DNA of 64,000 nt from Pasteurellaceae bacterium Macca (GCA_023101485.1 LVZB01000001.1:868001-932000), one strand, 5' to 3'. Positions 30,406 to 40,573 are shown, numbered from the stretch's first letter. Notes: generated from the letters alone by a model not told the origin. Program-made: numbers and translations.

Positions 30406-31431
30406 ATGAATAAGGTTATCAAGAGCGTATGTTTACATAATCCATTAAATGTAGAACTTATCAATGTTCCCTATCCAAGTAAGCAAGAGACTGATGTATT
30501 AATAAGAGTTGAAGCTATGGGAATTTGTGGTTCAGATATTGGAGCTTACCGAGGTACAAATCCCCTTGTAAGTTATCCACGAATTTTAGGACATGAAATT
30601 GTTGGTACTATTTTAGAATCTGGTTTTGGTATGCCTGAAAACATAAATGTTGGTGATCGTGTAGTACTTGATCCTTATATTTACTGTAAGGAGTGTTATC
30701 CATGCTCTATAGGAAGAACAAATTGCTGTGAAAAATTACAAGTACTGGGTGTTCATACTAATGGTGCAATGCAAGAAATTGTAAGACACCCTGCTCATCT
30801 TATAGTAAAAGCTCCTGATATACCTATTGAACACTTAGTATTAGCAGAACCACTTACTATTTCTTTACATGCCATTCATAGAACCAACGTGAAAGAAGGA
30901 GAACATATTGTAATTATTGGTGCAGGTGCTATTGGATTAATGGTAGCACTTGTTGCAAAAGCCTATAAAGCAATTCCTATTGTTATAGATATTCTTGATG
31001 AAAGATTGCATTATGCAAAATCAATAGGAGTAGATTATGTTATTAACCCTCAAAATGAAAATGATATTGAAACTATCAAAGCTATTACTCAGGGAAGAAT
31101 GGCTGAAGTTGTTATTGAAGCATCAGGTTCTAATATCTCAATTCAAAATACGCTTAAATACGTTTCTTTTGCTGGGCGAATAGCATTAACAGGATGGCCA
31201 AAAAATGAAACTCTATTACCAACTAATATTATTACCTTTAAAGAGCTTAATATATATGGTGCAAGAACAAGCAAAGGTGAGTTTGAAGAGGCTTTAACAC
31301 TTCTATCTCAAAAAACAATTAATCCTAATGATATTGTTAGTAAACTTATTAAGTTTGATGAAATTCCTAAATATATAAAAAATATTTCTGAACAACCATC
31401 TAATTATTTAAAAGTTATTGCTTTATTTTAA
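30406..31431 (+). CDS. Zinc-dependent alcohol dehydrogenase (hexonate-type)
   Basis: 341 aa MDR-family dehydrogenase. Catalytic zinc ligands are in GICGSDIGAYRG and LGHEIVG; the structural zinc lobe is CKECYPCSIGRTNCCEK; the NAD-binding glycines are VIIGAGAIGLMVAL. The overall pattern resembles E. coli LgoD (L-galactonate 5-dehydrogenase) and RspB. Position before a TRAP importer and behind a UxuR operator points to oxidation of a hexonate such as L-galactonate or L-gulonate, but the substrate is inferred. Codon use is noticeably AT-rich (AGA, ATA), as in the next three genes. A similar ADH-TRAP block exists beside uxuRA in H. influenzae. Confidence 0.85.
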   Translation: MNKVIKSVCLHNPLNVELINVPYPSKQETDVLIRVEAMGICGSDIGAYRGTNPLVSYPRILGHEIVGTILESGFGMPENINVGDRVVLDPYIYCKECYPCSIGRTNCCEKLQVLGVHTNGAMQEIVRHPAHLIVKAPDIPIEHLVLAEPLTISLHAIHRTNVKEGEHIVIIGAGAIGLMVALVAKAYKAIPIVIDILDERLHYAKSIGVDYVINPQNENDIETIKAITQGRMAEVVIEASGSNISIQNTLKYVSFAGRIALTGWPKNETLLPTNIITFKELNIYGARTSKGEFEEALTLLSQKTINPNDIVSKLIKFDEIPKYIKNISEQPSNYLKVIALF

Positions 31432-31456
31432 ACAACCATCAAAAATAGGAGATTTT

Positions 31457-32440
31457 ATGAAAATTAAATATTTAGCTAAAACTTTTTTAGCTTCAGCACT
31501 TATACTTAGTTCTTCTGCTTTTGCAAAGACAATTATTAAATTAGGGCATTATAATTCAGATGTCCATCCATCTAATATTGCCTTAAAAGAGTATTTTAAG
31601 AAAACTATTGAAGAGAAAACTAACAACCGTTATGAAATTCGTATTTATCCCAATAATCAACTTGGTGGGGAAGATCAAATTGTAAATGGCTTACGTAATG
31701 GTACTATTGAGGCTGGTATTACAGGATTATTATTACAAAATGTTGACCCTATTTTTGGAGTATGGGAATGGCCATATTTATTTAAAGATAACCAAGAAGC
31801 AAAAAAAGTTTTAGAATCGCCGATTGCCACAGAAATTGGAAATAAAATGGAGAATTATGGAATTAAACTTCTTGCTTATGGAATGAATGGTTTCCGTGTT
31901 ATTTCATCAAATAAAAAATTAGAGAAATTTGATGATTTTAAAGGTTTACGTTTAAGAGTTCCCCTTAACTCATTATTTGTAGATTGGGCGAATGCAATGA
32001 AAATCAACCCACAAAGTATGCCGTTAAGTGAAGTTTTTACAGCTTTAGAGCAAAAAGTTATTGATGGTCAAGAAAATCCTTATATGCTAATTAAAGATTC
32101 TGGATTATATGAAGTACAGAAATATATTATTCAGAGTAACCATATATTCTCTCCTGGTTTACTACAAATTAGTTTAAAAACGTGGAATAAGATTTCAAAA
32201 GAAGATCAAAAGATATTTTTAGAAGCTGCTAAGTTATACCAAGAGAAAGAATGGGAGCTAGCTATTAAAACAGAACAAGATGTTAAAGATTTCTTTAAGC
32301 AAAATGGAAAAGAAATTATTGTACCAAGTAAATCATTTAAGGAAGATATGTTGAAAGCATCTGAGGGACTTTACCAACAATTCTATAAAAAATATGATTG
32401 GTCTAAAGACATAATAGAAAAAATTAATGCTGCAAAATAG
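31457..32440 (+). CDS. TRAP transporter 1, periplasmic substrate-binding protein (DctP family)
   Basis: 327 aa from ATG 31457 (AGGAG 5 bases upstream); a longer frame to 31418 overlaps the preceding gene and lacks a ribosome site. Signal peptide about residues 1-23 (ASALILSSSAFA). The TRAP signature Arg lies in FDDFKGLRLRVPLNSL, followed by PLSEVFTALEQKVIDGQENP. It captures an organic or sugar acid for the DctQM membrane parts that follow directly. Very AT-rich. Confidence 0.9.
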   Translation: MKIKYLAKTFLASALILSSSAFAKTIIKLGHYNSDVHPSNIALKEYFKKTIEEKTNNRYEIRIYPNNQLGGEDQIVNGLRNGTIEAGITGLLLQNVDPIFGVWEWPYLFKDNQEAKKVLESPIATEIGNKMENYGIKLLAYGMNGFRVISSNKKLEKFDDFKGLRLRVPLNSLFVDWANAMKINPQSMPLSEVFTALEQKVIDGQENPYMLIKDSGLYEVQKYIIQSNHIFSPGLLQISLKTWNKISKEDQKIFLEAAKLYQEKEWELAIKTEQDVKDFFKQNGKEIIVPSKSFKEDMLKASEGLYQQFYKKYDWSKDIIEKINAAK

Positions 32441-32496
32441 TTTATGGAACAATAGGCTATTCAAAAAGAATAGCCTATAAAACTTTGGAGATAATA

Positions 32497-32970
32497 ATGA
32501 AGTCTTATACATTTCTAGATAAAACATTAAAAATACTTGCTATTTTATCATTAATATCTATGATTATTTTAGTTTTCTTTAATGCATTACTACGTTATTT
32601 TTTTGATTCAGGCATAGCTTGGTCTGAAGAATTTGCCAGGATATGTTTTGTTTATATGATATTTCTAGGAATTATTATTGTTGCTAAGGATAGAGGACAT
32701 TTAACAGTTGATATTGTAATAACAGCATTACCAGCTAAATATCAAATGTTTTTCTTATTTTTTGCAGATATTCTTGTATTAATATCTATGGTATTTATTA
32801 CTTATGGAGCATATCAGTTAATATTGCTAACTTATGATCAAAAAATGCCTGCAACTGGAATTTCTTCTGCCTTTATTTATCTAGCTGCAATTATATCTTC
32901 AATAAGCTATTTTCTTATAGTTTTTATCAATTTATGGAAACATCTTAAATTAGCAATAAAAAGGAGATAA
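32497..32970 (+). CDS. TRAP transporter 1, small membrane subunit (DctQ family)
   Basis: 157 aa, four membrane helices. ATG 32497 follows GGAG; the TTG four codons earlier is part of that site. FFDSGIAWSEEFARICFVYM is the conserved DctQ motif (SEEFAR). The stop is followed 5 bases later by the dctM-type start. Confidence 0.9.
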   Translation: MKSYTFLDKTLKILAILSLISMIILVFFNALLRYFFDSGIAWSEEFARICFVYMIFLGIIIVAKDRGHLTVDIVITALPAKYQMFFLFFADILVLISMVFITYGAYQLILLTYDQKMPATGISSAFIYLAAIISSISYFLIVFINLWKHLKLAIKRR

Positions 32971-32975
32971 ATGAA

Positions 32976-34247
32976 ATGTTATTCCTCTTTCTAGGTAGTT
33001 TATTTTTATTCCTTTTCTTAGGTGTCCCTGTTGCCTTATCTATGTTATTAAGTGCTAGCTTAATGCTTTTTCAAATGGATATGTTTGACACTCAACTAAT
33101 TGCTGAAAACTTTGTGATGGGAACAAATAATTTCCCTCTTATGGCAATTCCTTTTTTTATGTTGACTGGTGAAATAATGAAACATGGCGGAATTTCTGAA
33201 CGTATTATTAATTTTGCTATGAGTATGGTTGGACACATAAAAGGAGGGCTTGGTTATGTTGTTATTATTTCAGGGTTAATATTTGCAGGATTATCAGGTT
33301 CAGCTGTTGCAGATACAGCAGCATTAGGTGCTATATTAATTCCAATGATGGCATCAAAAAACTATGATATTGCTCGTTCAACAGGATTAACTTGTTCTGC
33401 CGGTATTATTTCAGTAGTTATTCCACCTAGCATTCCAATGATTATCTATGGTATTACAGCTGGAGCATCTATTACTAGACTCTTTATGGGAGGGACTATT
33501 CCAGGATTATTAATGATAATTGGGCTTTGGCTATCCTGGAAATTTTTATATCGTAATAGTAATCAACATCTTGATCCTAAACAAAGTGGTAAGCAACGTT
33601 ATGAAGCGTTTAAAAAAGCATTTTGGCCATTATTATTACCAATAATTATTATAGTTGGATTGAGAGGTGGGATTTTTACACCAACAGAAGCTGGGGTAGT
33701 TGCTGCTATTTATGCCACAATTGTTAGTGTTTTATATAAAACATTGACTTTAAATAAAATACAAGAAGTATTTATAAATACAATCAAAACTACAGCAATG
33801 GTAATGTTTGTTGCTGCAGCCGCAATGATTTCTGCCTTTGCTATTACAGTTGCCCAAATCCCAATGGAATTAGTAACTTTTATTCAAGGTATTACAGACA
33901 GTTCAACGACATTAATGCTTGTAATTATGGTCTTTTTATTACTAGTTGGTTGTGTAATGGATCTAATTCCAGCTGTTTTAATTTTTGTGCCTGTATTACT
34001 GCCATTGTTAAGAGCTTATCATATCGATATTGCATACTTTGGTATTATGATGGTAATAAATCTCTCAATTGGTTTAATTACCCCTCCTGTTGGAACAGTA
34101 TTATATGTTGGTTCTGGTATATCTAAATTAGGAATAGGAAAAATATCTAGAGGTATTTTTCCATTCTTATTAGTCTATTTTACAATTTTATTCTTAATGG
34201 TATTTTTTCCAGAAATTGTAATTATACCAATGAATTGGTTATCTTAA
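32976..34247 (+). CDS. TRAP transporter 1, large membrane subunit (DctM family)
   Basis: 423 aa with about 12 membrane helices; it carries substrate with sodium ions. Motifs: NFPLMAIPFFMLTGEIMKHG, GLIFAGLSGSAVADTAALG, VIPPSIPMIIYGI and LITPPVGTVLYVGSG. AGGAG lies 9 bases before the ATG. It completes a DctP-Q-M set in the standard order. Confidence 0.92.
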   Translation: MLFLFLGSLFLFLFLGVPVALSMLLSASLMLFQMDMFDTQLIAENFVMGTNNFPLMAIPFFMLTGEIMKHGGISERIINFAMSMVGHIKGGLGYVVIISGLIFAGLSGSAVADTAALGAILIPMMASKNYDIARSTGLTCSAGIISVVIPPSIPMIIYGITAGASITRLFMGGTIPGLLMIIGLWLSWKFLYRNSNQHLDPKQSGKQRYEAFKKAFWPLLLPIIIIVGLRGGIFTPTEAGVVAAIYATIVSVLYKTLTLNKIQEVFINTIKTTAMVMFVAAAAMISAFAITVAQIPMELVTFIQGITDSSTTLMLVIMVFLLLVGCVMDLIPAVLIFVPVLLPLLRAYHIDIAYFGIMMVINLSIGLITPPVGTVLYVGSGISKLGIGKISRGIFPFLLVYFTILFLMVFFPEIVIIPMNWLS

Positions 34248-34265
34248 TAAAATGGAGTCAAATAA

Positions 34266-35111
34266 ATGAACATTGCAAAAAACCATCATTTTCAAAACAA
34301 AGTTGTTGTTATTACAGGAGCTGGCGGTGTGCTATGTGCTTATTTTGCAAAAGAAATTGCTAAAACAGGGGCAAAAGTAGCTTTGTTAGATTTGAATTTT
34401 GAATCTGCTAATCAATATGCTAACGAAATTGTAAATGAAGGGGGGATTGCCAAAGCCTATCAAACTAATGTGTTAGATTTAGCAAGCCTGCAAACAGCAA
34501 GAGAAGCCATTTTAGAAGATTTTGGCACCTGTGATATTTTAATTAACGGAGCGGGAGGAAATAATCCAAAAGCAACCACAGATAATGAATTTCACGAGTT
34601 TGATCTCACAGAAAATACAAAATCTTTCTTTGAGCTTGATAAAGCTGGTATTGAATTTGTTTTTAATCTCAATTACTTAGGCACATTGTTACCGACCCAA
34701 ATCTTCGCTAAGGATATGATTGGTAAAAAAGGAGCTAACATCATCAATATTTCCAGTATGAACGCTTATACCCCCCTAACAAAAATCCCAGCTTATTCGG
34801 GTGCAAAAGCTGCGATAAGCAATTTTACTCAATGGCTAGCAGTCTATTTTTCTCGTGTTGGCATTCGTTGTAATGCAATAGCCCCGGGATTTCTAGTGAG
34901 TAATCAAAACCGTACTTTATTGTTTGATGAAAAAGGCAACCCAACAGCACGAGCTAATAAAATTTTGACGAATACCCCAATGGGACGTTTTGGAGAAGCA
35001 AATGAATTACTCGGTGGTATTTTATTTCTAATGGATGAAAATTATGCCAGTTTTGTAAATGGTGTTGTCTTACCGATTGATGGTGGTTTTTCAGCGTATA
35101 GTGGGGTATAG
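34266..35111 (+). CDS. uxuB: D-mannonate oxidoreductase, SDR type (fructuronate reductase)
   Basis: 281 aa short-chain dehydrogenase. The Rossmann motif is VVVITGAGGVLCAYFAKEIA, then ILINGAGGNNP, the catalytic Ser in NIINISSMNAY and YSGAK (Tyr-x3-Lys), and the end GGILFLMDENYASFVNGVVL typical of the family. E. coli UxuB belongs to a different (mannitol dehydrogenase) family; the SDR form is the one in Bacillus and H. influenzae uxu loci. Its role, D-fructuronate to D-mannonate, is inferred from the locus. Base composition is closer to the rest of the chromosome than to the TRAP 1 genes just before it. Confidence 0.82.
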   Translation: MNIAKNHHFQNKVVVITGAGGVLCAYFAKEIAKTGAKVALLDLNFESANQYANEIVNEGGIAKAYQTNVLDLASLQTAREAILEDFGTCDILINGAGGNNPKATTDNEFHEFDLTENTKSFFELDKAGIEFVFNLNYLGTLLPTQIFAKDMIGKKGANIINISSMNAYTPLTKIPAYSGAKAAISNFTQWLAVYFSRVGIRCNAIAPGFLVSNQNRTLLFDEKGNPTARANKILTNTPMGRFGEANELLGGILFLMDENYASFVNGVVLPIDGGFSAYSGV

Positions 35112-35139
35112 CATTATTTAAATGCTTAGCAGATAAAAT

Positions 35140-35171
35140 AAAGAAAGCAATTTAATTATTGCCTTCTTTTT
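35140..35171. terminator. Bidirectional terminator between uxuB and TRAP 2 dctP
   Basis: AAAGAAAGCAA-loop-TTGCCTTCTTT, one mismatch in the stem, with T-runs on the plus strand and the complement on the minus strand. It lies between two converging genes. Confidence 0.65.
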
Positions 35172-35194
35172 ATACATTAATTTAATTATTCGAT

Positions 35195-36172
35195 CTATTC
35201 GACCGCTTGAATTTTTTCAACTAATTTATAAAATTCAGGTTCTTTTTGTTGAAGCTCTTTATACATTGGTTCAACCGCTTGTTTGAACAGTGCTTTATCC
35301 ACATTTTCAAATTTCACGCCCTGAGCAATCGCCTTCTGTTTTTCATCACTTTCTGATTTTTCCCATAACGCAAACATTTTCTCAGTGGCTTCTTTTGCTG
35401 CTTGCGATATTGCTTTTTTATTTTCATCAGAAAGCTCATTCCATACTTTGCTTGAAATGACTAACACATCAGGCACCATAGTATGTTCATCTGCACTGAA
35501 AATTTTACTGACTTCACTATGGCGACTAAGTGTATAAGATGGAATATTATTTTCCGCCGCATCGACGACTTTTTGCTGTAATGCGGTATATAACTCTCCA
35601 TAGGCTAACGGCGTTGGATTCCCACCCAATGCTTTTACCATATTGACTGCGGTTGGACTTGGTTGTACACGTACTTTTAAACCGACTAAATCAGCAGGCG
35701 ATTTAATGGCTTTATCTGCATAAAAACTGCGAGCTCCCGCATCTAAATAAGCAAGCCCTAAAAAGCCATTTTTTTCTGAGGAAGCAAGAATTTTTTGCCC
35801 GACATCACTACGTAATACATTGTGATATTGCGTTTTGCTTTTAAAGAGATAAGGTAAATTATAGACACCATAATCTTTGGTAAAGGCTTCCAATTCTGCG
35901 GCATTAGATTTAGCTAAGGCTAATGCACCTTTTTGTACCAATTCAAGAGATTCTCTTTGATTACCTAATTGTGCATCAGAATAAACTCGCACTTTTAAAT
36001 CACCTTTAGAAAGTTCATTAGTACGTTCGGCAAAGAATTGTAATGCTTTATGTACAGGGTGAGATTTATTTTGGTTGTGACTCAGCTTCAATGTTGTTGT
36101 AGCATAAGCATTGCTCATTAACGCAATCGTTGCCGAAAGTAACGTCATTTTTACATATTTAGAGATTGCCAT
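35195..36172 (-). CDS. TRAP transporter 2, periplasmic hexuronate-binding protein (DctP family)
   Basis: 325 aa from ATG 36172; ATG 36175 is adjacent and in frame, but AAGGAG is better spaced for 36172. Signal peptide ends near SNAYA. The conserved Arg is in DLVGLKVRVQPSPTAVN, then PLAYGELYTALQQKVVDAAE. Unusually, it is transcribed opposite to its presumed membrane partners (36413 onward), from a shared divergent region with two UxuR-type operators. The substrate is probably glucuronate/galacturonate given the uxaC-kdgK-eda genes nearby. Confidence 0.88.
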   Translation of the reverse strand: MAISKYVKMTLLSATIALMSNAYATTTLKLSHNQNKSHPVHKALQFFAERTNELSKGDLKVRVYSDAQLGNQRESLELVQKGALALAKSNAAELEAFTKDYGVYNLPYLFKSKTQYHNVLRSDVGQKILASSEKNGFLGLAYLDAGARSFYADKAIKSPADLVGLKVRVQPSPTAVNMVKALGGNPTPLAYGELYTALQQKVVDAAENNIPSYTLSRHSEVSKIFSADEHTMVPDVLVISSKVWNELSDENKKAISQAAKEATEKMFALWEKSESDEKQKAIAQGVKFENVDKALFKQAVEPMYKELQQKEPEFYKLVEKIQAVE

Positions 36173-36248
36173 CATACTCTCCTTATTACCTTAAAGATGT
36201 AAATAAAATCTAAACAACATTCCAACAATGGAATATGAACATTCTTCC

Positions 36249-36267
36249 AAATTAGGAATACCAAAGT
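36249..36267. promoter_or_regulatory. UxuR-type operator (dctP side)
   Basis: The complement reads ACTTTGGTATTCCTAATTT, with the GGTAT..CC core of the operators at 30264 and 30314 but one base longer between half-sites. It overlaps the predicted minus-strand -10 region of the dctP gene. Confidence 0.55.
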
Positions 36268-36287
36268 CAAACAAATCGATTAAAATC

Positions 36288-36303
36288 TGTGATCTTCTTC
36301 ATA
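36288..36303. promoter_or_regulatory. Possible CRP site for the TRAP 2 dctP promoter
   Basis: TGTGA-TCTTCT-TCATA, one mismatch. A class II spacing from this site would put the minus-strand start near 36254, inside the operator at 36249. Weaker than the site at 36338. Confidence 0.45.
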
Positions 36304-36312
36304 TATTTTCTT

Positions 36313-36330
36313 AAATTGGTATTCTAATTT
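36313..36330. promoter_or_regulatory. UxuR-type operator (dctQM side)
   Basis: AAATTGGTATTCTAATTT, a good match to the UxuR-type palindrome. It lies immediately upstream of the strong CRP site at 36338. Confidence 0.7.
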
Positions 36331-36337
36331 TGCTTTT

Positions 36338-36353
36338 TGTGAGCTAAATCACA
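36338..36353 (+). promoter_or_regulatory. CRP site and promoter of the TRAP 2 / uxaC operon
   Basis: TGTGA-GCTAAA-TCACA is a perfect consensus match. TATATT at 36375-36380 as -10 gives a start near 36387 and a CRP centre at -41.5. This places the promoter inside the longest open frame (from 36371) and supports the downstream start at 36413 for the dctQ-type gene. Confidence 0.75.
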
Positions 36354-36412
36354 GAAAAAACACCGCTACAATGCTATATTTCAGCAAACTCAATCAAAAT
36401 AGGCATACCATT

Positions 36413-36889
36413 ATGGCTCTATTAAATCGTATTTTAACCAGTTTTATTGTCATCATATTTTCGATCTTGATCTGTTGTGTCGTTTGGCAAGTAATTTCTC
36501 GTTATGTGCTTGGCTCACCCAGTATATTTACTGACGAAATAGCCCGCTTTCTTTTTATGTGGGTTGGGCTAATTGGTGCTGCGTATGCAACAGGGTTAAA
36601 ACAGCATATTGCAATAGATTTACTCCTTATGAAGCAACAAGGAAAACGTAAAACGTTTTTAGAATTACTTATTCTGATCATTATGAGTTGCTTTGCTGCA
36701 ATAGTATTGATCTATGGTGGTCTGAATTTAGCACTTGATACCTACCGAACAGGGCAAATTTCACCTTCTTTAGGTTTAAGTATGGGTATTGTTTATCTCT
36801 GTTTACCACTTTCTGGGGGCATTATGCTAGTTTATCTCTTAGCCGATATTGTGCAGAAAATTGCAAAATTTAAAGATAGCGAGGTGTAA
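36413..36889 (+). CDS. TRAP transporter 2, small membrane subunit (DctQ family)
   Basis: 158 aa, four membrane helices. ATG 36413 is chosen over 36371 because the predicted promoter lies at 36338-36387 and the shorter form starts directly at the first helix (MALLNRILTSFIVIIFSILI). The DctQ motif is SPSIFTDEIARFLFMWVGLI. First gene of the operon dctQ-dctM-uxaC-kdgK-eda. Confidence 0.88.
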   Translation: MALLNRILTSFIVIIFSILICCVVWQVISRYVLGSPSIFTDEIARFLFMWVGLIGAAYATGLKQHIAIDLLLMKQQGKRKTFLELLILIIMSCFAAIVLIYGGLNLALDTYRTGQISPSLGLSMGIVYLCLPLSGGIMLVYLLADIVQKIAKFKDSEV

Positions 36890-36891
36890 AA

Positions 36892-38193
36892 ATGGAATGG
36901 ATTTCAATTCTAACGCTATTCGGTAGCTTTTTTCTTTTGCTTGCCTTATCTGTACCAATTTCTTTTGCGATTTCTCTTTCTACGTTAATCACAATTTGTG
37001 TATATCTTCTTTTTGAATCCGCATTAACGGTAGTAACTCAAAAAATGGCATCGGGTTTAGATAACTTTGCACTACTTGCGATCCCTTTCTTTATTCTTTC
37101 TGGAAATATTATGAATAAAGGTGGTATTGCAATTCGTTTAATCGAACTTGCCAAAGTCTTAGGTGCAAGATTACCTGGCTCTCTATTTCATTGTAATGTA
37201 TTAGCTAATATGATGTTTGGCTCAATTTCAGGGTCTGCTGTTGCAGCAGCTGCCGCAATGGGAGGAATAATGTCTCCTTTACAAAAAAAGGAAGGCTATG
37301 ATCCCGAAGTATCTGCTGCCGTTAATGTTGCTTCTTGTCCAACCGGATTACTTATTCCACCGAGTAATACACTTATCGTTTATTCGTTAGTTTCTGGCGG
37401 GACATCGATTTCTGCACTCTTTTTAGCCGGTTATCTTCCTGGAATTTTAATGGGATTAGGCGTAATGCTTGTTGCTGGAATGATCGCAGCCAAACGTCAA
37501 TATCCAAAAGGCGAAAGAGCAACTTGCTCACAAATATTCCATAAAACGCTTGATGCTCTTCCTTCACTGCTTCTGATTGTTATTGTCATTGGAGGAATTG
37601 TTGGTGGTATCTTTACCGCAACGGAAGCATCGGGTATTGCCGTTGTTTATACTCTGATTTTATCAATGGTGATCTATAAAGAGATCACATTAAAAGAGTT
37701 ACCTAAAATTATTTTAGATTCTAGTGTGACCACTGCCATTGTTCTGTTGCTTATTGGTGCATCTTCGGGAATGTCTTGGGCAATGGCAAATGCTGATATT
37801 CCTTATCTTATTCAAGATGCATTCCTCTATATTTCAGATAATCCTATTATTATTCTACTTACGATCAATATTTTGTTACTGATTATCGGCACCTTTATGG
37901 ATATGACACCCGCAGTATTGATTTTCACACCAATTTTCTTACCGATTGCAACAGATATTGGCATTGATCCTGTTCATTTCGGAATTATGATGACGTTTAA
38001 TCTCTGCTTAGGCATCTGTACGCCACCTGTTGGCAGTGCCTTATTCATCGGCAGTTCTGTATCGGGCGTTAGAATTGAAAAAGTAATTAAAGCAATGTTG
38101 CCTTTCTTTTTCATTCTCTTTACTACATTGATGCTAGTCGCATTTATCCCAGAAATTAGCTTGATCTTACCAAAATTATTACTGAATTATTAA
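36892..38193 (+). CDS. TRAP transporter 2, large membrane subunit (DctM family)
   Basis: 433 aa, about 12 membrane helices. The start is 2 bases after the dctQ-type stop with a GAGGTG ribosome site. Motifs: [53 protein letters not shown] and [15 protein letters not shown]. It partners the small subunit just before it and the dctP-type protein encoded divergently. Confidence 0.92.
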   Translation: MEWISILTLFGSFFLLLALSVPISFAISLSTLITICVYLLFESALTVVTQKMASGLDNFALLAIPFFILSGNIMNKGGIAIRLIELAKVLGARLPGSLFHCNVLANMMFGSISGSAVAAAAAMGGIMSPLQKKEGYDPEVSAAVNVASCPTGLLIPPSNTLIVYSLVSGGTSISALFLAGYLPGILMGLGVMLVAGMIAAKRQYPKGERATCSQIFHKTLDALPSLLLIVIVIGGIVGGIFTATEASGIAVVYTLILSMVIYKEITLKELPKIILDSSVTTAIVLLLIGASSGMSWAMANADIPYLIQDAFLYISDNPIIILLTINILLLIIGTFMDMTPAVLIFTPIFLPIATDIGIDPVHFGIMMTFNLCLGICTPPVGSALFIGSSVSGVRIEKVIKAMLPFFFILFTTLMLVAFIPEISLILPKLLLNY

Positions 38194-38203
38194 GGAGACG
38201 ATA

Positions 38204-39607
38204 ATGAAACCCTTTATGTGTGAAGATTTCCTACTTTCTAATGACGTATCCAAAACGCTTTATCATCACTATGCAAAATCACAGCCGATTTTTGACTACC
38301 ACTGTCATTTAAATCCAAAAGAGATTGCAGAAAATCGTCAATTTGCTGATTTAACCGAAATTTGGTTAGAAGGTGATCATTATAAATGGCGAGCAATGCG
38401 TTCTGCGGGCATTCCCGAATATTTGATTACAGGTAATGCAAGCCATTATGAGAAATACCAAGCGTGGGCAAACGTTGTGCCTCAATGTATCGGAAACCCT
38501 ATCTATCACTGGACGCACCTTGAACTTCGCCGACCATTTGGTATTCATCAACAAATCTTTAATCCTCAAAATGCAGAAAAAATCTGGCAAGAATGTAACG
38601 AATTACTACAACAACCTGAATTTTCAGCGCGTGGCATTATGCAACAGATGAATGTCAAATTCGTTGGCACAACCGATGACCCAATTGACAGCCTTGAACA
38701 TCATCGAAAAATTGCCCAAGATCCTCACTTTGATATTGATGTTGTGCCGAGCTGGCGACCCGATAAAATCTTTAAAATTGAACAAGCACAATTTAATGAT
38801 TATCTCAAACAGCTTGGAGAAGTTGCTGATATTGAGATTCGAACTTTTTCAGATCTCCAACAAACTATAAGAAAACGCCTTGATTATTTTGATCAATGCG
38901 GTTGTAAATCCGCAGATCACGGAATTGAGATAGTCCGTTTTGCCCCAATTCCAGATGAGCAGACACTCAATCATATTTTACAAATTCGTCATCAAAATCA
39001 ACCGCTCTCCGAGTTACAAATCGCACAATTTTTTACTGCCATTTTAGTTTGGCTAGCCAAAGAGTATCATCAACGCCAATGGGTAATGCAGTTACATATC
39101 GGAGCATTACGTAACAATAATAGCCGAATGTTTAAGCGACTTGGTGCTGATGCTGGCTTTGATTCTATTGGTGATCGCAATTATGCCGAACCACTCTCCG
39201 CCTTACTTGATACAATGGACATCAATGATCAACTGCCAAAAACAATTCTCTATTGTTTAAACCCACGAGATAACGAAATGATGGCAGCAATGATCGGTAA
39301 TTTTCAAGGTGGCGGTATCGCAGGCAAGATTCAATTTGGTTCAGGTTGGTGGTTTAACGATCAAAAAGATGGAATGGAACGCCAATTACAGCAACTTTCT
39401 CAACTAGGTCTGCTCAGCCAATTTGTCGGTATGCTTACCGATTCCCGTAGTTTTCTCTCTTATACTCGCCACGAATATTTCCGCCGAATTTTATGTGAAA
39501 TGCTGGGTAAATGGGTGGTAAATGGCGAAGTCCCGAATGATATGGAATTACTCGGTAATATGGTAAAAAACATCTGTTACCACAATGCCAAAGGCTATTT
39601 TAAATAA
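38204..39607 (+). CDS. uxaC: Glucuronate isomerase (uronate isomerase) UxaC
   Basis: Converts D-glucuronate to D-fructuronate and D-galacturonate to D-tagaturonate. 467 aa (E. coli 470). Amidohydrolase-fold signatures: [18 protein letters not shown] (HxH metal site), [32 protein letters not shown] and [20 protein letters not shown]. It starts 10 bases after dctM with GGAG. No separate galacturonate branch (uxaA/uxaB) is seen in the window. Confidence 0.96.
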   Translation: MKPFMCEDFLLSNDVSKTLYHHYAKSQPIFDYHCHLNPKEIAENRQFADLTEIWLEGDHYKWRAMRSAGIPEYLITGNASHYEKYQAWANVVPQCIGNPIYHWTHLELRRPFGIHQQIFNPQNAEKIWQECNELLQQPEFSARGIMQQMNVKFVGTTDDPIDSLEHHRKIAQDPHFDIDVVPSWRPDKIFKIEQAQFNDYLKQLGEVADIEIRTFSDLQQTIRKRLDYFDQCGCKSADHGIEIVRFAPIPDEQTLNHILQIRHQNQPLSELQIAQFFTAILVWLAKEYHQRQWVMQLHIGALRNNNSRMFKRLGADAGFDSIGDRNYAEPLSALLDTMDINDQLPKTILYCLNPRDNEMMAAMIGNFQGGGIAGKIQFGSGWWFNDQKDGMERQLQQLSQLGLLSQFVGMLTDSRSFLSYTRHEYFRRILCEMLGKWVVNGEVPNDMELLGNMVKNICYHNAKGYFK

Positions 39608-39616
39608 GGGAATAAA

Positions 39617-40558
39617 ATGAAAAAAATAGCACTACTTGGCGAATGTATGATTGAGTTAAGGGGCGAACCCTTTGGTAATATGTGGCAAAGTTATGGCGGT
39701 GATACTTTAAATACGGCAACTTATTTAGCCCGAATCAGCTCACCTAACAAATTGGCAGTACATTATGTTTCAGCGCTTGGTACAGATAAACTTTGCCAAC
39801 AAATGTTGGCTCATTGGCAAGAAGACAATATTCAAACAAATTGGGTTTTAACTGATGAGCAACGAAATGCAGGGCTTTATCTTATTCAATTAGATGCACA
39901 AGGCGAACGCACTTTTTTATATTGGCGAAATCAATCAGCTGCCCGTTATTTACTGCAACATATTGATTTTCAACCTATCATTGAAGAATTAAAACACGTT
40001 GATATGATCTATCTCAGTGGTATAAGTCTTGCAATTTTGCCTGAAAAAGACCGCTTGTTATTGATTGATATATTAACAGAATTGAAAAAAGCAGGCGTTG
40101 AAATCGCTTTTGATAGCAATTTTCGCCCTTCATTATGGAAAGATATTTCCCAAGCACAAGCGTGCTATACCCAATTATTACCGCTTGTAGATATTGCACT
40201 TGTAACGATTGATGACGAACAACAACTTTGGCAAGACAATGATGAACAAAGCATACTTACTCGCCTTATTCAATTCGGCATACCAAAAATCATCATCAAA
40301 AAAGGCAGTCAAGGTGCATTAGCATGGGAAAACCAGTTGCAAATTGTTGTAAAAACAACACCGCTTGCCACAGTTGTCGATACCACTTCCGCAGGTGATT
40401 CCTTTAATGCAGGTTTCCTTGTTGGCTACTTACAAGGAAAATCCCTTAAAGAATGTTGCCAACAAGGCAATCAACTAGCAGGTATCGTTATTCAACATAA
40501 AGGGGCAATTATTGATAAAAATGCGACTGCCCATTTATGCCACCAATTTAACTCATAA
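39617..40558 (+). CDS. kdgK: 2-keto-3-deoxygluconate kinase
   Basis: PfkB-family kinase making KDPG from KDG. 313 aa. The N-terminus IALLGECMIELRG and GGDTLNTATYLARI bind sugar, and the C-terminal signature VVDTTSAGDSFNAGFLVGYL carries the catalytic Asp and anion hole (GAGD type). Nine bases after uxaC, same operon. Confidence 0.94.
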   Translation: MKKIALLGECMIELRGEPFGNMWQSYGGDTLNTATYLARISSPNKLAVHYVSALGTDKLCQQMLAHWQEDNIQTNWVLTDEQRNAGLYLIQLDAQGERTFLYWRNQSAARYLLQHIDFQPIIEELKHVDMIYLSGISLAILPEKDRLLLIDILTELKKAGVEIAFDSNFRPSLWKDISQAQACYTQLLPLVDIALVTIDDEQQLWQDNDEQSILTRLIQFGIPKIIIKKGSQGALAWENQLQIVVKTTPLATVVDTTSAGDSFNAGFLVGYLQGKSLKECCQQGNQLAGIVIQHKGAIIDKNATAHLCHQFNS

Positions 40559-40573
40559 AAGCAAGGAAAAATA

